Shown here piece by piece: positions 8,228 to 17,691 of a stretch of 64,000 nt of DNA. The translations under genes and the position numbers were made by a program. The stretch's first letter is position 1. Each line of letters begins with the position of its first letter. Source of the stretch: Flagellimonas meridianipacifica (GTDB lineage Bacteria > Bacteroidota > Bacteroidia > Flavobacteriales > Flavobacteriaceae); NCBI RefSeq assembly GCF_003001695.1, contig NZ_PVYX01000002.1, positions 248,001 to 312,000 of the forward strand, written 5' to 3'. Under the pieces are notes generated by a model. That model saw nothing but the letters and a program-made list of their open reading frames with translations, made no database searches and had not been told where the DNA came from.

Positions 8228-9181
8228 ATGTCCAAGCAAGACCGCAAGCCAACAGATGAGGAATGGATAGATTTTTTTCAGGGCAAGAGCTCTGAAGAAG
8301 CATATATCAGGCTCAAATCTCTCATGGAGCAAGGGGAAGCTGATGAGGTCATGGAAAGACTGTTCGAAACGCAGTTTTCCGCAGATCAGGAATCAGCTGT
8401 GAAGGTGGATTCCGCTGAGTCGTTTGCAAAGCTTCAGGAAAAGATGGAACCCAAGCATGAGCGGAACGCCAAGCGTTTGCCGTATAAATGGATAGCCTTT
8501 GCGGCTTCGTTGGCTTTGCTATTGGCTTTGGGCATCATTTTTCAGCTAAAGGAGGATGCATCCGTCATGCAGTTCTCCAGTGGCGGCATGGAAATTAGAA
8601 AGGTAACCCTACCGGATGGCTCAGAGGTTACGTTGAATGCCAACAGCAATATTTCATATACAGAAGAAGAAGGTAAAAGAGCAGTCCTGCTGTCAGGCGA
8701 GGCTTTTTTTGATGTTGCCCGTAACGAGAAAGTACCTTTTGTAATCACAGTTAGGCATACAGAAGTTACCGTTCTGGGAACTTCTTTTAATGTCAAGGCA
8801 ATAAATTCGGAAGAGACGGTGGTCAGTGTAAGGTCGGGCAAGGTCCAAGTGGATAATGGTAATCATCAAATGGTTCTTGTACAGAATGAACAAGCGATTT
8901 CCAGTGCTCTGGCATTGCATAAAAGTGAAGCCAATGAACACAATACCTCCTGGATGCAGAAGCGATTGGTCTATGATAGTGTGCCGTTAGAATTGATTTT
9001 CATGGATATCGAATCTTGGTACGGAATCAACATTATCTCTGATACTACGATAGATACAATTCCTTACACGGCATCGGTTAATTTGGACAAGGGGCTGGAT
9101 GTTTTCCTTCAAAACCTTAGTATTTCTGAGAATATCAATTTCACCATATCTAGGGATAACGTGAGCTTGAGTAAAAAGTAA
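8228..9181 (+). CDS. FecR-family anti-sigma factor
   Basis: A 317-residue single-pass inner-membrane protein. The cytoplasmic sigma-binding part is about residues 1-85. A transmembrane helix spans about 87-105 (KWIAFAASLALLLALGIIF). The periplasmic FecR domain follows, with the diagnostic VTLPDGSEVTLNANS, LSGEAFFDVARNEKVPFVI and VTVLGTSFNVKA motifs, then a C-terminal STN-like helper region. It senses the signalling domain of a TonB transducer, most likely the next gene. Its stop codon overlaps an ATG (TAATG at 9179-9183), and the receptor frame opens 3 bp later, so the two are probably translationally coupled. Confidence 0.93.
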   Translation: MSKQDRKPTDEEWIDFFQGKSSEEAYIRLKSLMEQGEADEVMERLFETQFSADQESAVKVDSAESFAKLQEKMEPKHERNAKRLPYKWIAFAASLALLLALGIIFQLKEDASVMQFSSGGMEIRKVTLPDGSEVTLNANSNISYTEEEGKRAVLLSGEAFFDVARNEKVPFVITVRHTEVTVLGTSFNVKAINSEETVVSVRSGKVQVDNGNHQMVLVQNEQAISSALALHKSEANEHNTSWMQKRLVYDSVPLELIFMDIESWYGINIISDTTIDTIPYTASVNLDKGLDVFLQNLSISENINFTISRDNVSLSKK

Positions 9182-9184
9182 TGA

Positions 9185-12100
9185 GTGTTTTACAAAAAAA
9201 AATGGTGCGATTTCCCTCATAATAGTCTCAAATTCATCGTGACCTTTTTTTTGTGTTGCTCTACCTCAATTACTCATTCGCAAGAAACCAAGTACCTTTC
9301 AAAAGATTCCACTTCTTTACGAAAAGCGATACGACTAATAGAGCGAAACGAACCGTACCACTTTTTTTACAATTCTACTATTATCGATGGCAGAAAACGG
9401 GTTTTCTTAAAACCCTACTCCAATATCAGGGAACTTTTGGATGGACTGTTCAAGGATAGTACGGTGGGCTATCGAATTTTGGACAATACTATAGTTCTTT
9501 TCCGAGAGGACAAATCTCAACTACCCAATACAATGGAAGAAAGCCTTTGGACCGTGAGATTCAGGATTTTCGATGGCCTGTCCAATGAGCCACTATTGGG
9601 AGCTTTGGTACAGTCAGAGAATAAAAGGATAAGCGGTGTCTCCAATCATGAAGGCACGCTTTCTATTTCCTTTTATTCAGAGAAAGACGAGCTACCACTT
9701 AACGTGCGTTATTTGGGATATCGTTCCATAGATACCCTTATTTCTTTATCAAAGGTTTCGAAATCGATTTCGTTAGCATTGATTCCTGAAACTTTTGAAC
9801 TATCTGAAGTTATTGTCAATGCCAGAGTGAAAAAAAACCTTAAAGAAGTAAATGCACAAAAAAATGCAATCAATCAGATTCAGGTACTGGCATCGGATAC
9901 CAAAGATAGACTACCAGACCAGAATATGGGTGAGGCCCTACAACGTATGACAGGCACTACAATTGGCCGTAGTTATGGTGAGGGTAATACGGTGGCAATA
10001 CGCGGAACCCCTATTAGTTATACCACCATACAGTACAATGGCGAAAACTTACCAACTACAGAAATAGACGGACGAAGAAATACGATAGTGGCGGGCATTG
10101 GAGTAGATCAATCAGAAAACGTTCAAGTGATTAAGACTAAAACGCCAGATACTGATGGTGATGCCATCGGAGGATCTGTGAACTTGATTCCAGTGTTTTC
10201 ATTGTCTAAAGAGCTGGCATTGAAAGCAGAATTGGGTAGTGGCTACAATAACCTTTCAAAAGGCTATAATCTCACGGGAATGCTCACTTTAGAAAAACGC
10301 TATCTGGTTAATGAAAAATATCCTGAAGGCAGACTCGGTATTAAAGTGGGGGGTAACTATTACCGCACTGACAACGGGCGTGATCGATTGGAGATTGATT
10401 GGGACAGAAAAACACTATCCGATGGTAATCAATCCATTCTTATCAACAACTATAATTGGCGTGATTTACAGAACGAGCGTACCCGCTCGGGCTACAACAC
10501 CTCTATAGATTATAAGCTGCGTGGCAATGGCAGGCTATATGCCCATTTGATGTACAACAACCTGACAGATGATGAAATCAGGAACAGGATTCGATACCGC
10601 CCGTTACAGGGAAATTATGTCAATGCAACCCGTGTTGACGATGCTAGGGTAGAACGTGACTTAAGGGATAGGAGGAAGATACGTAAAAACACTTCCGTCA
10701 ATTTGGGGATTGATTCTTATATCGGAAACTGGAAATTTGATGCATCTTTCTTTTATACCATGACGGACCGTACAGACGAATCAATAAGGGCCACATTTGA
10801 ATTTGAGGATGTTGATTTATTGCTTTCGGAGGTCAATACTGATTATCCTAAAGTAAACGGGGCAATGGTTGATTTGGACGACGTTTCACTATATACTTTA
10901 GAATCGATACGTCCGAGCGACCTACGATCGGTAACTGGGGAAAACTTGGTCTTTCGTATGGATTTCAAAAAACCTATTAACACCTTTTTTGGCAAGGGTG
11001 AACTACAAACAGGATTGAAGTATAGGAAGTTGAAAAACGGTCGTCAACGCTGGGTATCTATCTATGAAAATAGTAGTAGTGATCCCTTGAATCTTTCAAC
11101 TACCTCCATATCTGTCCCAGATAATGATTTTATGCAGGGAAACCTCAATTTTGACAGTAGAATAGATACAGGCACATTGGTAGATTACTTCAACGAGAAT
11201 CAAACTGAATTTTCAGTAAACCAAAACAGAAGTGCAAGAGTCATATCAGAATTCTTTACCAGAGCCGAAGAGGATATTATGGCTGCGTATGCTATGGCCA
11301 CTTTTAAAGGAAGATCATGGGATGTGCTCACAGGATTGCGATTAGAAAAAAACAGAGGAACTTACAGGGCAAACGAAGTGGTGACAAACAATGATGGGTC
11401 TCCAGTAATAAATCCCATTGTAAGCCAAAAAGAATATACAATACCATTACCTAATTTTCAAGTCAAATATGAGTTGTCAGAACGATCACAGGCACGATTC
11501 GCCCTAACGAATGGGTTTACCAGACCAGAATACAACAGTGTTTCACCAAGCAGGGTGATAGACATTGAAGATAGGGAGGTCTTTTTGGGGAATCCAAATC
11601 TTAATCCAACCCGTTCCATCAACCTTGATTTGGCATACGAGTACTATTTGGGTGACATTGGTTATGTATCCGCTTCGGGTTTTTATAAACGCATTACAGA
11701 CTTCATTTATCAGATTGATAGAACAGTGGTTGGCGATGAGTGGGAGAATGCTGATAACTTTATCGATTACGAACTGACATCTTTTGAAAATGGCGAATAT
11801 GCCAATCTCTGGGGTTTGGAACTTACCGCCCAAACACGTCTAAACTTTTTACCCGGCTTCTTGAAATATTTTTCCGTTTCAGGGAATATAAGTTTAACCC
11901 ATTCAGAAGCGGTTGCAGAAAGGGGTGAGGTTTTTAGGCTTCCTGGGCAGGCACAGAATTTTGGTAACATGATTCTTTCGTATAACAAAAAAGGATTTTC
12001 AGCTGGTTTGGCATTCAATTATATAGATGATTTTGTCTTTTCAATTGGCAATACCCGTGAAGAAGACTTTCTTTTCGATAGCCGCTACCAAATAGACGCC

Positions 12101-12259
12101 AACATATCGCAGAACATCGGGAAGCATTTCAAGATTTATGCTGAGGGCATCAACTTGAGCGACCAGCCTCTGCGTGGTTTTTTTGGCAGTGACCAAAGGG
12201 TAAGCGAACTTGAAGTCTATTCGTGGTGGGTGCGTTTTGGTATTGGGTACAAATTTTAG
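9185..12259 (+). CDS. TonB-dependent transducer with N-terminal STN signalling domain
   Basis: A 1024-residue outer-membrane receptor of the same TIGR01782-like class as 3136-5973. It carries an additional secretin/TonB N-terminal (STN) domain at about 40-110 (SLRKAIRLIERN...VGYRILDNTIVL) that should contact FecR. Then come a carboxypeptidase-D-like domain (about 125-205), a plug with DQNMGEALQRMTGTT...AIRGTPISYTTIQYNGE (about 240-300), and a barrel ending in FGIGYKF. It starts with GTG at 9185. An ATG at 9181 overlapping the fecR stop is in another frame and is followed by nine A residues (9194-9202). It is the probable ligand sensor for the sigma factor at 6277. Confidence 0.9.
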   Translation: MFYKKKWCDFPHNSLKFIVTFFLCCSTSITHSQETKYLSKDSTSLRKAIRLIERNEPYHFFYNSTIIDGRKRVFLKPYSNIRELLDGLFKDSTVGYRILDNTIVLFREDKSQLPNTMEESLWTVRFRIFDGLSNEPLLGALVQSENKRISGVSNHEGTLSISFYSEKDELPLNVRYLGYRSIDTLISLSKVSKSISLALIPETFELSEVIVNARVKKNLKEVNAQKNAINQIQVLASDTKDRLPDQNMGEALQRMTGTTIGRSYGEGNTVAIRGTPISYTTIQYNGENLPTTEIDGRRNTIVAGIGVDQSENVQVIKTKTPDTDGDAIGGSVNLIPVFSLSKELALKAELGSGYNNLSKGYNLTGMLTLEKRYLVNEKYPEGRLGIKVGGNYYRTDNGRDRLEIDWDRKTLSDGNQSILINNYNWRDLQNERTRSGYNTSIDYKLRGNGRLYAHLMYNNLTDDEIRNRIRYRPLQGNYVNATRVDDARVERDLRDRRKIRKNTSVNLGIDSYIGNWKFDASFFYTMTDRTDESIRATFEFEDVDLLLSEVNTDYPKVNGAMVDLDDVSLYTLESIRPSDLRSVTGENLVFRMDFKKPINTFFGKGELQTGLKYRKLKNGRQRWVSIYENSSSDPLNLSTTSISVPDNDFMQGNLNFDSRIDTGTLVDYFNENQTEFSVNQNRSARVISEFFTRAEEDIMAAYAMATFKGRSWDVLTGLRLEKNRGTYRANEVVTNNDGSPVINPIVSQKEYTIPLPNFQVKYELSERSQARFALTNGFTRPEYNSVSPSRVIDIEDREVFLGNPNLNPTRSINLDLAYEYYLGDIGYVSASGFYKRITDFIYQIDRTVVGDEWENADNFIDYELTSFENGEYANLWGLELTAQTRLNFLPGFLKYFSVSGNISLTHSEAVAERGEVFRLPGQAQNFGNMILSYNKKGFSAGLAFNYIDDFVFSIGNTREEDFLFDSRYQIDANISQNIGKHFKIYAEGINLSDQPLRGFFGSDQRVSELEVYSWWVRFGIGYKF

Positions 12260-12354
12260 TTTTCAAATCAATTCCTTCACTTAAGTACCGTAGTCCATTC
12301 ATACGTAATATATCTCAAATACATGTTGTAAACACTGTATCTAAAACCATTTTC

Positions 12355-13455
12355 ATGAAAAAACTACTGAGTATTGTTGTTTTATTTCACTTTTCATTTT
12401 CCATTCATGCCCAAGTGGGCCAGATAACCGGTGAAGCACAGTTACGATTATCGCCTGTTTGGGTACGCGTTGCCGATGTGAATGGAGAAAAGGGCTCCGT
12501 TGAAAGTGCTGAATTCTCAAGAGATGGCACTCGTATCGTTACGGGGACTAAATTTGATAATAGTGTAATTATGTGGCGTACCAGTGATGGTTCCGAACTT
12601 TGGCGGGCCTATGCTTCAGAAGAGATTGAGCGGGTAGCTTTTTCAGCAGATGACAGCATAGTGGCGGGTGTAAGTGAAGACTATCTAATTACCTTTTATG
12701 ATGCCGATACCGGTAAAGAAATTAGAAGAATTGAGCTCGAAACAGCAGCAGATGGTCTCGCGTTTGCCAATACAAAGAACATTCTTGTATCCGGTCAAGA
12801 AAAAATAAAACAAAAAGACGGAACAAAAATAGGCTATATAAGAGCCTATGATATGGAGACTGGAGAATTGATGTACAAAGTAAATCACGGTGAGACCGTG
12901 AACGAGATTCAGTTTACCGCGGATGACACCTATTTTTTGAGCGCGGGTATGAATTCCGAGGTTAAAATATGGGAAACCGACACCGGTAAATTGATTAGGA
13001 CCCTCACCCCGGGCCGTGAATTTGGTTTTGTGTGTGGCTTTTTTTCTCCCGATGGTAAATACGTAGTCGCCTCAGGTTTTGAGGGAGATATTTTTTTATG
13101 GGATTTTGCTACGGGTGAACTGCTCCGTGAATGGAACACAAGTGGTCGCAAGATAGAGACCTTGGCTTTTACTACGGATGGACGGTATTTGTTATCGGCT
13201 GGCAATGATTCCTACATTCGTGTGTATCGTACTTCGCAAATACTAAATCCAGTGGGCAAGGTGCCCATTGCATATGCCGTACACGCCAACGATCAGGCAG
13301 AATATATCGATTTCAATGCCGATAGCAGTTTTTTGACCAGTGCACACCAGGATGGTACCGTACGGTTATGGACATGGATGAGCGAAGACCAAGGGGTCAA
13401 CGCGATTATGCATAAAGCTGTGAAAAAGACTCAAAGTGATGCCAAGAAAAAATAA
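12355..13455 (+). CDS. Exported WD40-repeat beta-propeller protein
   Basis: About 366 residues starting with a Sec signal (MKKLLSIVVLFHFSFSIHAQ). They are followed by six or seven WD40-like blades recognisable by repeated [S/T]-x-D-G/D...[V/I]-x-[I/L/V]-W and 'D-x-x-T/S-G' units, for example TGTKFDNSVIMWRTSDG, SAGMNSEVKIWETDTGK and GFEGDIFLWDFATGE. WD40 domains are interaction platforms; an exported one next to a TonB transducer could bind another envelope protein. The start is set at ATG 12355, since the open frame upstream overlaps the receptor 3' end and lacks a signal. The lysine-rich C-terminus (KKTQSDAKKK) carries no domain I know. No enzymatic role is inferred. Confidence 0.82.
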   Translation: MKKLLSIVVLFHFSFSIHAQVGQITGEAQLRLSPVWVRVADVNGEKGSVESAEFSRDGTRIVTGTKFDNSVIMWRTSDGSELWRAYASEEIERVAFSADDSIVAGVSEDYLITFYDADTGKEIRRIELETAADGLAFANTKNILVSGQEKIKQKDGTKIGYIRAYDMETGELMYKVNHGETVNEIQFTADDTYFLSAGMNSEVKIWETDTGKLIRTLTPGREFGFVCGFFSPDGKYVVASGFEGDIFLWDFATGELLREWNTSGRKIETLAFTTDGRYLLSAGNDSYIRVYRTSQILNPVGKVPIAYAVHANDQAEYIDFNADSSFLTSAHQDGTVRLWTWMSEDQGVNAIMHKAVKKTQSDAKKK

Positions 13456-13530
13456 AAGCATAATTATCAAGCCTTTAATGATTAGTACAATCGATATAGA
13501 ATAGACGGTTTTAACCAAAAAAATCTGTAA

Positions 13531-14136
13531 ATGAAAATATTGGGTATTGCTGCCAATTTTTATAATAAGGATGCGCCACGGCAACCACTGCCAAAAGACC
13601 TCAACATTTTTGTTAAAGTGCCATCCTCACTCGCGAAAGGAAACGTTTTTCACTACCCTAGATGGAGTCAAAACGTCTGGCATGAGATGGAACTTGTGCT
13701 TAGAATCGGTAAAAAACTCAAAAACGTATCGGAAAAGGAAGCCCACAACGTCTTTGATGGGATAGCTTTGGGTATGGATTGGACAGCAAAAGACCTGCAA
13801 TTAAAAGCTAAGGAAAAAGGCTGGCCTTGGGCTTTTGCGAAAGGGTTTGATGAGGCTACCTTTCTTTCCGACTTCTTTCCTGTAAACCACTTTGGAAATG
13901 TGAACCAAATAGACCTCATTTTCAAGATTAACGGTCAAGTGGTTGAGCAAGGGAATACTAGAGATTTGAAAGCCAATTTTGGCCAGATTATTTCGTATTG
14001 TTCAAAATTTATGACGTTGAACCCAGGGGACCTTATTATGACCGGTGCTCCTCCTTCCCCAGGACCAATTCAAATTGGTGATGTCTGTGAGGGATATATT
14101 GGAGACCATAAACTATTGGATTTTAAAGTAGTGTAA
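13531..14136 (+). CDS. Fumarylacetoacetate hydrolase (FAH)-family protein
   Basis: A 201-residue FAH-fold hydrolase, cytoplasmic (no signal). Metal-binding residues are visible: the E-x-E pair E52/E54 (WHEMELVLRIG), D83 (LGMDWTAKD) and the K104-G region (AFAKGFDE), plus the C-terminal MTLNPGDLIMTGAPPSPGPIQIGD. Family members hydrolyse C-C bonds in acylpyruvates. Examples are 2,4-diketo-3-deoxy-L-fuconate or -L-rhamnonate hydrolases, which yield pyruvate plus a 2-hydroxy acid. In this cluster it would act after the enolase-type dehydratases. It ends 3 bp before the next gene, so an operon is likely. Confidence 0.85.
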   Translation: MKILGIAANFYNKDAPRQPLPKDLNIFVKVPSSLAKGNVFHYPRWSQNVWHEMELVLRIGKKLKNVSEKEAHNVFDGIALGMDWTAKDLQLKAKEKGWPWAFAKGFDEATFLSDFFPVNHFGNVNQIDLIFKINGQVVEQGNTRDLKANFGQIISYCSKFMTLNPGDLIMTGAPPSPGPIQIGDVCEGYIGDHKLLDFKVV

Positions 14137-14139
14137 TAC

Positions 14140-15714
14140 ATGCGTACTCTAATTTTTGTTATAACCATATTCTGCTTTACTTCATGTAAAAAAGAGACTA
14201 AAAAAGTGGATTTGGTAGCCGGAGCAGCATTGTACGAAGTAAAATGTGCCGTATGCCATCAGTTGGATGGTAATGGTATTAAGGGAGTGCATCCTCCTGT
14301 TTCCAATACACCATGGGTCAATGGAAGCAAAGAGCGTCTCATCAATATTGTACTTCACGGATTAGAGGAACGCATACGCGTTAAGGGAGAGATTTATGAA
14401 AATGTAATGCCCGCAATCCCAACACTTACTGATGAAGAGATTTCCAATGTGCTAAGTTATGTGCGAAATAGTTTTGGGAATGAGGCCACCAATATTACAA
14501 TGGAGGAAGTGTCGGTGGTGAGGGCTGGCAAATCCTTAAACGAACCTCCGGACCTTTCTACTGTCACCCCAGTTACCGATTATGCAAACCGAAAACGTAA
14601 AGAACGCATAGAAAGCAGAGTGGGTAGTGCTTACAAAGAAAAAAAGGTGCGATTGGACCAGATTGACGTTCCCGAAGGTTTTGCAATTGAGGTTTTTGCA
14701 GAGGGGTTGGAAAATCCAAGATCGCTAGCTCTAGGTGAAAATGGAACCGTATTTGTTGGTTCGCGGCGTAACGAAACTGATTTTATCTATGCAATCCGAG
14801 ATATAGACTCAGATGGTAAGGCAGATAGTATTCGAAAAATTTCAAATGGATTAGAATGGAATCCAATGGGGGTAGCCATACTCGGTAAAGATTTGTATGT
14901 GGCGGAAATTCATAGAATAGTACGTTTCCGAAACATCGAGGATTACTTGGAAAATCCTCCGGCTCCAGAACTTGTTTTCAACTATCCGCCAGAAAAGAAG
15001 CATGGGGACAAGTACATTCGTTTTGGGCCAGATGGTAAACTATATGTGCCTGTGGGTGCCCCATGTAACGTGTGTTTGGAAAAGAACCCGATTTTCTCCT
15101 CAATCACAAGGATAACACCAGACGGTAAGGATTTTGAAATTGTTGCCCATGGCGTTAGAAATAGTAGGGGATATGATTGGCATCCCAACACTAGAAAACT
15201 TTGGTTTAGCGATAATGGAAGGGATCTTATGGGAGATGACCTCCCCCCATGTGAAATCAATGTAATGCAACGCGAAGGAGACCACTACGGATTTCCCTTT
15301 TGGCACGGAAACAAAATCAAAGATCCCGATTATGGGGATAAAAGACCCTCAACGGATTTTGTTCACACCACCTTTGACCTTGTAGCGCACGCTGCACCCG
15401 TTAGCTTGAAGTTTTATACGGGAGAAATGTTTCCAAAAGACTATCGGAATTCTATTTTGGTATCGGAACATGGTTCCTGGAACAGGACCAAAAAACAAGG
15501 ATATCGCATAATGAAACTGACGGAGAAGGATGGAAAGGTCACTTCTTATGAACCTTTTATCACTGGATGGCTCAACGAATCCAAAAACGATGCATGGGGA
15601 AGACCGGTTGATATTCTTCAACTTCCCGACGGTTCGCTGCTGTTGAGCGATGACTACGCAGGTGTTATTTATCGCATAAGCTATTCCAAGAAAACTACAA
15701 AATGGGGAGATTAG
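14140..15714 (+). CDS. Cytochrome c / sorbosone dehydrogenase-like fusion lipoprotein
   Basis: A 524-residue lipoprotein (lipobox FTSC16). The N-terminal cytochrome c domain has the heme motif C36-A-V-C39-H40 and a probable distal Met near residue 88 (ENVMPAIPTL). From about residue 165 it has a six-bladed glucose/sorbosone dehydrogenase-type propeller (VPEGFAIEVFAEGLENPRSLAL, YIRFGPDGKLYVPVGAPCNVC, HGVRNSRGYDWHP, SILVSEHGSWNRTKKQGYRI). PQQ is the expected cofactor of this propeller family. The fused heme would carry electrons to the respiratory chain. Likely role: periplasmic oxidation of an aldose or hydroxyaldehyde to a lactone/acid that feeds the dehydratases. Substrate not deducible. Confidence 0.82.
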   Translation: MRTLIFVITIFCFTSCKKETKKVDLVAGAALYEVKCAVCHQLDGNGIKGVHPPVSNTPWVNGSKERLINIVLHGLEERIRVKGEIYENVMPAIPTLTDEEISNVLSYVRNSFGNEATNITMEEVSVVRAGKSLNEPPDLSTVTPVTDYANRKRKERIESRVGSAYKEKKVRLDQIDVPEGFAIEVFAEGLENPRSLALGENGTVFVGSRRNETDFIYAIRDIDSDGKADSIRKISNGLEWNPMGVAILGKDLYVAEIHRIVRFRNIEDYLENPPAPELVFNYPPEKKHGDKYIRFGPDGKLYVPVGAPCNVCLEKNPIFSSITRITPDGKDFEIVAHGVRNSRGYDWHPNTRKLWFSDNGRDLMGDDLPPCEINVMQREGDHYGFPFWHGNKIKDPDYGDKRPSTDFVHTTFDLVAHAAPVSLKFYTGEMFPKDYRNSILVSEHGSWNRTKKQGYRIMKLTEKDGKVTSYEPFITGWLNESKNDAWGRPVDILQLPDGSLLLSDDYAGVIYRISYSKKTTKWGD

Positions 15715-15829
15715 ATTCCTATTACCCAGACAAGCTATCTAGCTAGTAGGCATGAGAAGTGCATCAATTCCAAAAAAGCCCCATCCAACGAATTGAATAG
15801 GGCGATTGCACTTGAAAAGAGCTAACTAA

Positions 15830-17053
15830 TCAAACTTTATATTTTTTTACTAGTGATGGGTCGGGATCCATTCCCAGACCAACTTCTGTGGGAGCATCTA
15901 TCATACCATTCTTTATCGGAAATGGCTGTAGTGTAGGATTGAAATCCCTTGCTTTGGATGGATAGGTCTCCAGTATTTTGGCATTGGGTATTGAAGCTAC
16001 AGCATGTACATTCATGTGGGCGTATCCGTGAGGTGCAATCTCAATATGATAAGCGGAACAAACTGCTGCAATTTTTCGCATCTCTGTAAGTCCACCACCT
16101 TTAATAGTGTCGATGTTGACAATATCGCAAGAGTGGTTTTCGACCAAATCCCTGGCCCCCCATCTTGTGTATTCATTTTCGCCGGCTACTATTGGTATGT
16201 TCAGTTCTTCCCTTACCTCGGCATTCCCGCGCCAATCGTCCGGGGCCACGGGTTCTTCAAACCAATACAAATCAAGGTCCTCTACCATTTTACCAAACCG
16301 GATTGCTTCGTAGGCCGTGTCATAGCCGTTGTTGGCGTCTACCATCACCCTCGCATCGTTACCTAAGGCTTTGACCACTTCTTTTACTCGTTGCGCATCT
16401 TCCTTAGCATCTAGAAAGCCTACCTTCATCTTTACCACATTGTACCCCTCTTTAACATAGCCTTCCATTTCTTTTACCAAATCCGCATTGGTCTTTCCTT
16501 CAGCATAATAACCCCCAGCGGCATAAACAGGGATTTGCTCTCTAAAATTTCCCAATACCTTATGTACAGGAAGTTGTAGGGCCTTTCCAACAATATCCCA
16601 AACGCAGAGGTCTACTGAACCTATGGCATGAATCTCCTTTCCTTTGGCAACTGGTTTTCTATCGTGAAAGAACATATGATGCCAAACCTGTTCAGTATTC
16701 ATCAAGTTGAGCCCTTTGATTTTTTTAGCAAACCCCAGAGTGGTCGAAGAGACCCCTTTCATACCGGACCAACCGATGATACCTTCGTTGGTGGTTATTT
16801 TTAAAAACGAACTGGTGGGATATCCTCCTCCGGAAGACTTTATGGCATTCCAGGTCTTCGGCGTTTTCTTGGGAAACCTTAGTTTAACGATTTCAACATC
16901 TTTAATGCTAATGTATTGTATAGCATCTTTAACAGAACTTTTAAGACTGGGTTCCACATGCTCCGTATAACGTTCACCGGCCATCGCAGGACTTGCCATA
17001 AGTGCTCCAGCCCCGAGTCCCAGATTTTTAAGAAATTTTCTTCGTTGTTCCAT
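15830..17053 (-). CDS. Tat-exported enolase-superfamily protein (mandelate racemase type)
   Basis: A 407-residue protein with a textbook twin-arginine signal (RRKFLKNLGLGAGALMASPAMA, residues 4-25). Active-site frame: K208-M-K210, D239 (VDANNGY), E266/E267 (FEEP), E292 (GENEYTRW), D315 (NIDTIKGGG) and H342 (APHGYAH). The KxK rather than KxR second-strand motif and different loops separate it from the pair at 599-3049, so it probably uses another substrate. It is convergent with the cytochrome/dehydrogenase gene and upstream faces the 640-bp gap before the DUF1080 gene. A 7-bp inverted repeat (17058-17081) lies just before its start. Confidence 0.88.
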   Translation of the reverse strand: MEQRRKFLKNLGLGAGALMASPAMAGERYTEHVEPSLKSSVKDAIQYISIKDVEIVKLRFPKKTPKTWNAIKSSGGGYPTSSFLKITTNEGIIGWSGMKGVSSTTLGFAKKIKGLNLMNTEQVWHHMFFHDRKPVAKGKEIHAIGSVDLCVWDIVGKALQLPVHKVLGNFREQIPVYAAGGYYAEGKTNADLVKEMEGYVKEGYNVVKMKVGFLDAKEDAQRVKEVVKALGNDARVMVDANNGYDTAYEAIRFGKMVEDLDLYWFEEPVAPDDWRGNAEVREELNIPIVAGENEYTRWGARDLVENHSCDIVNIDTIKGGGLTEMRKIAAVCSAYHIEIAPHGYAHMNVHAVASIPNAKILETYPSKARDFNPTLQPFPIKNGMIDAPTEVGLGMDPDPSLVKKYKV

Positions 17054-17057
17054 TAAA

Positions 17058-17081
17058 TAGTTTAGAGTAATACGTAAACTA
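17058..17081. promoter_or_regulatory. Inverted repeat upstream of the 15830-17053 gene
   Basis: TAGTTTA (17058-17064) and TAAACTA (17075-17081) are perfect inverted copies separated by 10 bp, starting 5 bp upstream of the gene. They could be an operator or a 5' leader hairpin. I see no second copy in the window. Confidence 0.3.
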
Positions 17082-17691
17082 GCATACCTACCCTTAACGA
17101 GGATATTTTTTATTGAAATGGCAAATGAGGACTGTATCTTTTATAACTAATACAATTGTAGCCCTCTTTGATTGCAGTTTTATTCCTTTGGATATCCAAT
17201 TGAAAAATGCATTTTCTGAAGTTACACTTATCAAGTTTAAGACCTGGGATGTTCTCATATAGTTTCTGTAGTTCTGTGTGGGTGAATTTGTGGTAACTAT
17301 TCCCTTAAAATCAATAAAGGCAAAAAGTACTTTGTTTACCAGGTTCTCAAGGATTTCATTGGCTTCTATGATTCCACCGAGAAGCAATGGTTGGTGAATT
17401 ACCAATGGAAAGTTTGGAGAGTAAAACCTTCTACCGTAAAGCGATATATGTAAATACAGAAATGTCGTTGGTTATGGAACACTCATAGGGTCGGGTCGTA
17501 CCTAAGAGTTCTTAAAGAGTTTTTGATGCTCCATAGGAGAGCATTGGATTTTATCCTTTTGTTGTGATGAATATGCTAAATTTATAAAGGCATAAAAAGT
17601 AAACTCAAAAAGTCGGAATTCGAAAAAAAACATTTTGTCTTATTCGGAATTAAGGGATTTTATAACAAAAAAGCGTTCTACCCATGTTATG
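17082..17691. other. Long intergenic region
   Basis: About 600 bp between the divergent enolase and DUF1080 genes. A leftward open frame (17094-17405) exists but lacks a credible start and recognisable domain, so I do not call it. The region must contain the promoter of the DUF1080/Gfo-Idh operon. I do not see a LacI-type palindrome or RNA gene here. Confidence 0.4.

Noticed and set aside
15773..15800. Possible terminator between the convergent genes ending at 15714 and 15830
   Set aside because: Only a short imperfect stem (GCCC/GGGC) with a mismatch and no T-run.
17094..17405. Leftward open frame of 103 codons in the long intergenic region
   Set aside because: It starts with TTG, has no signal or domain I recognise, and only a weak chance resemblance to a sigma-factor region 2 (ANEILENLVNKV). 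The DNA reads more like AT-rich spacer than a gene.
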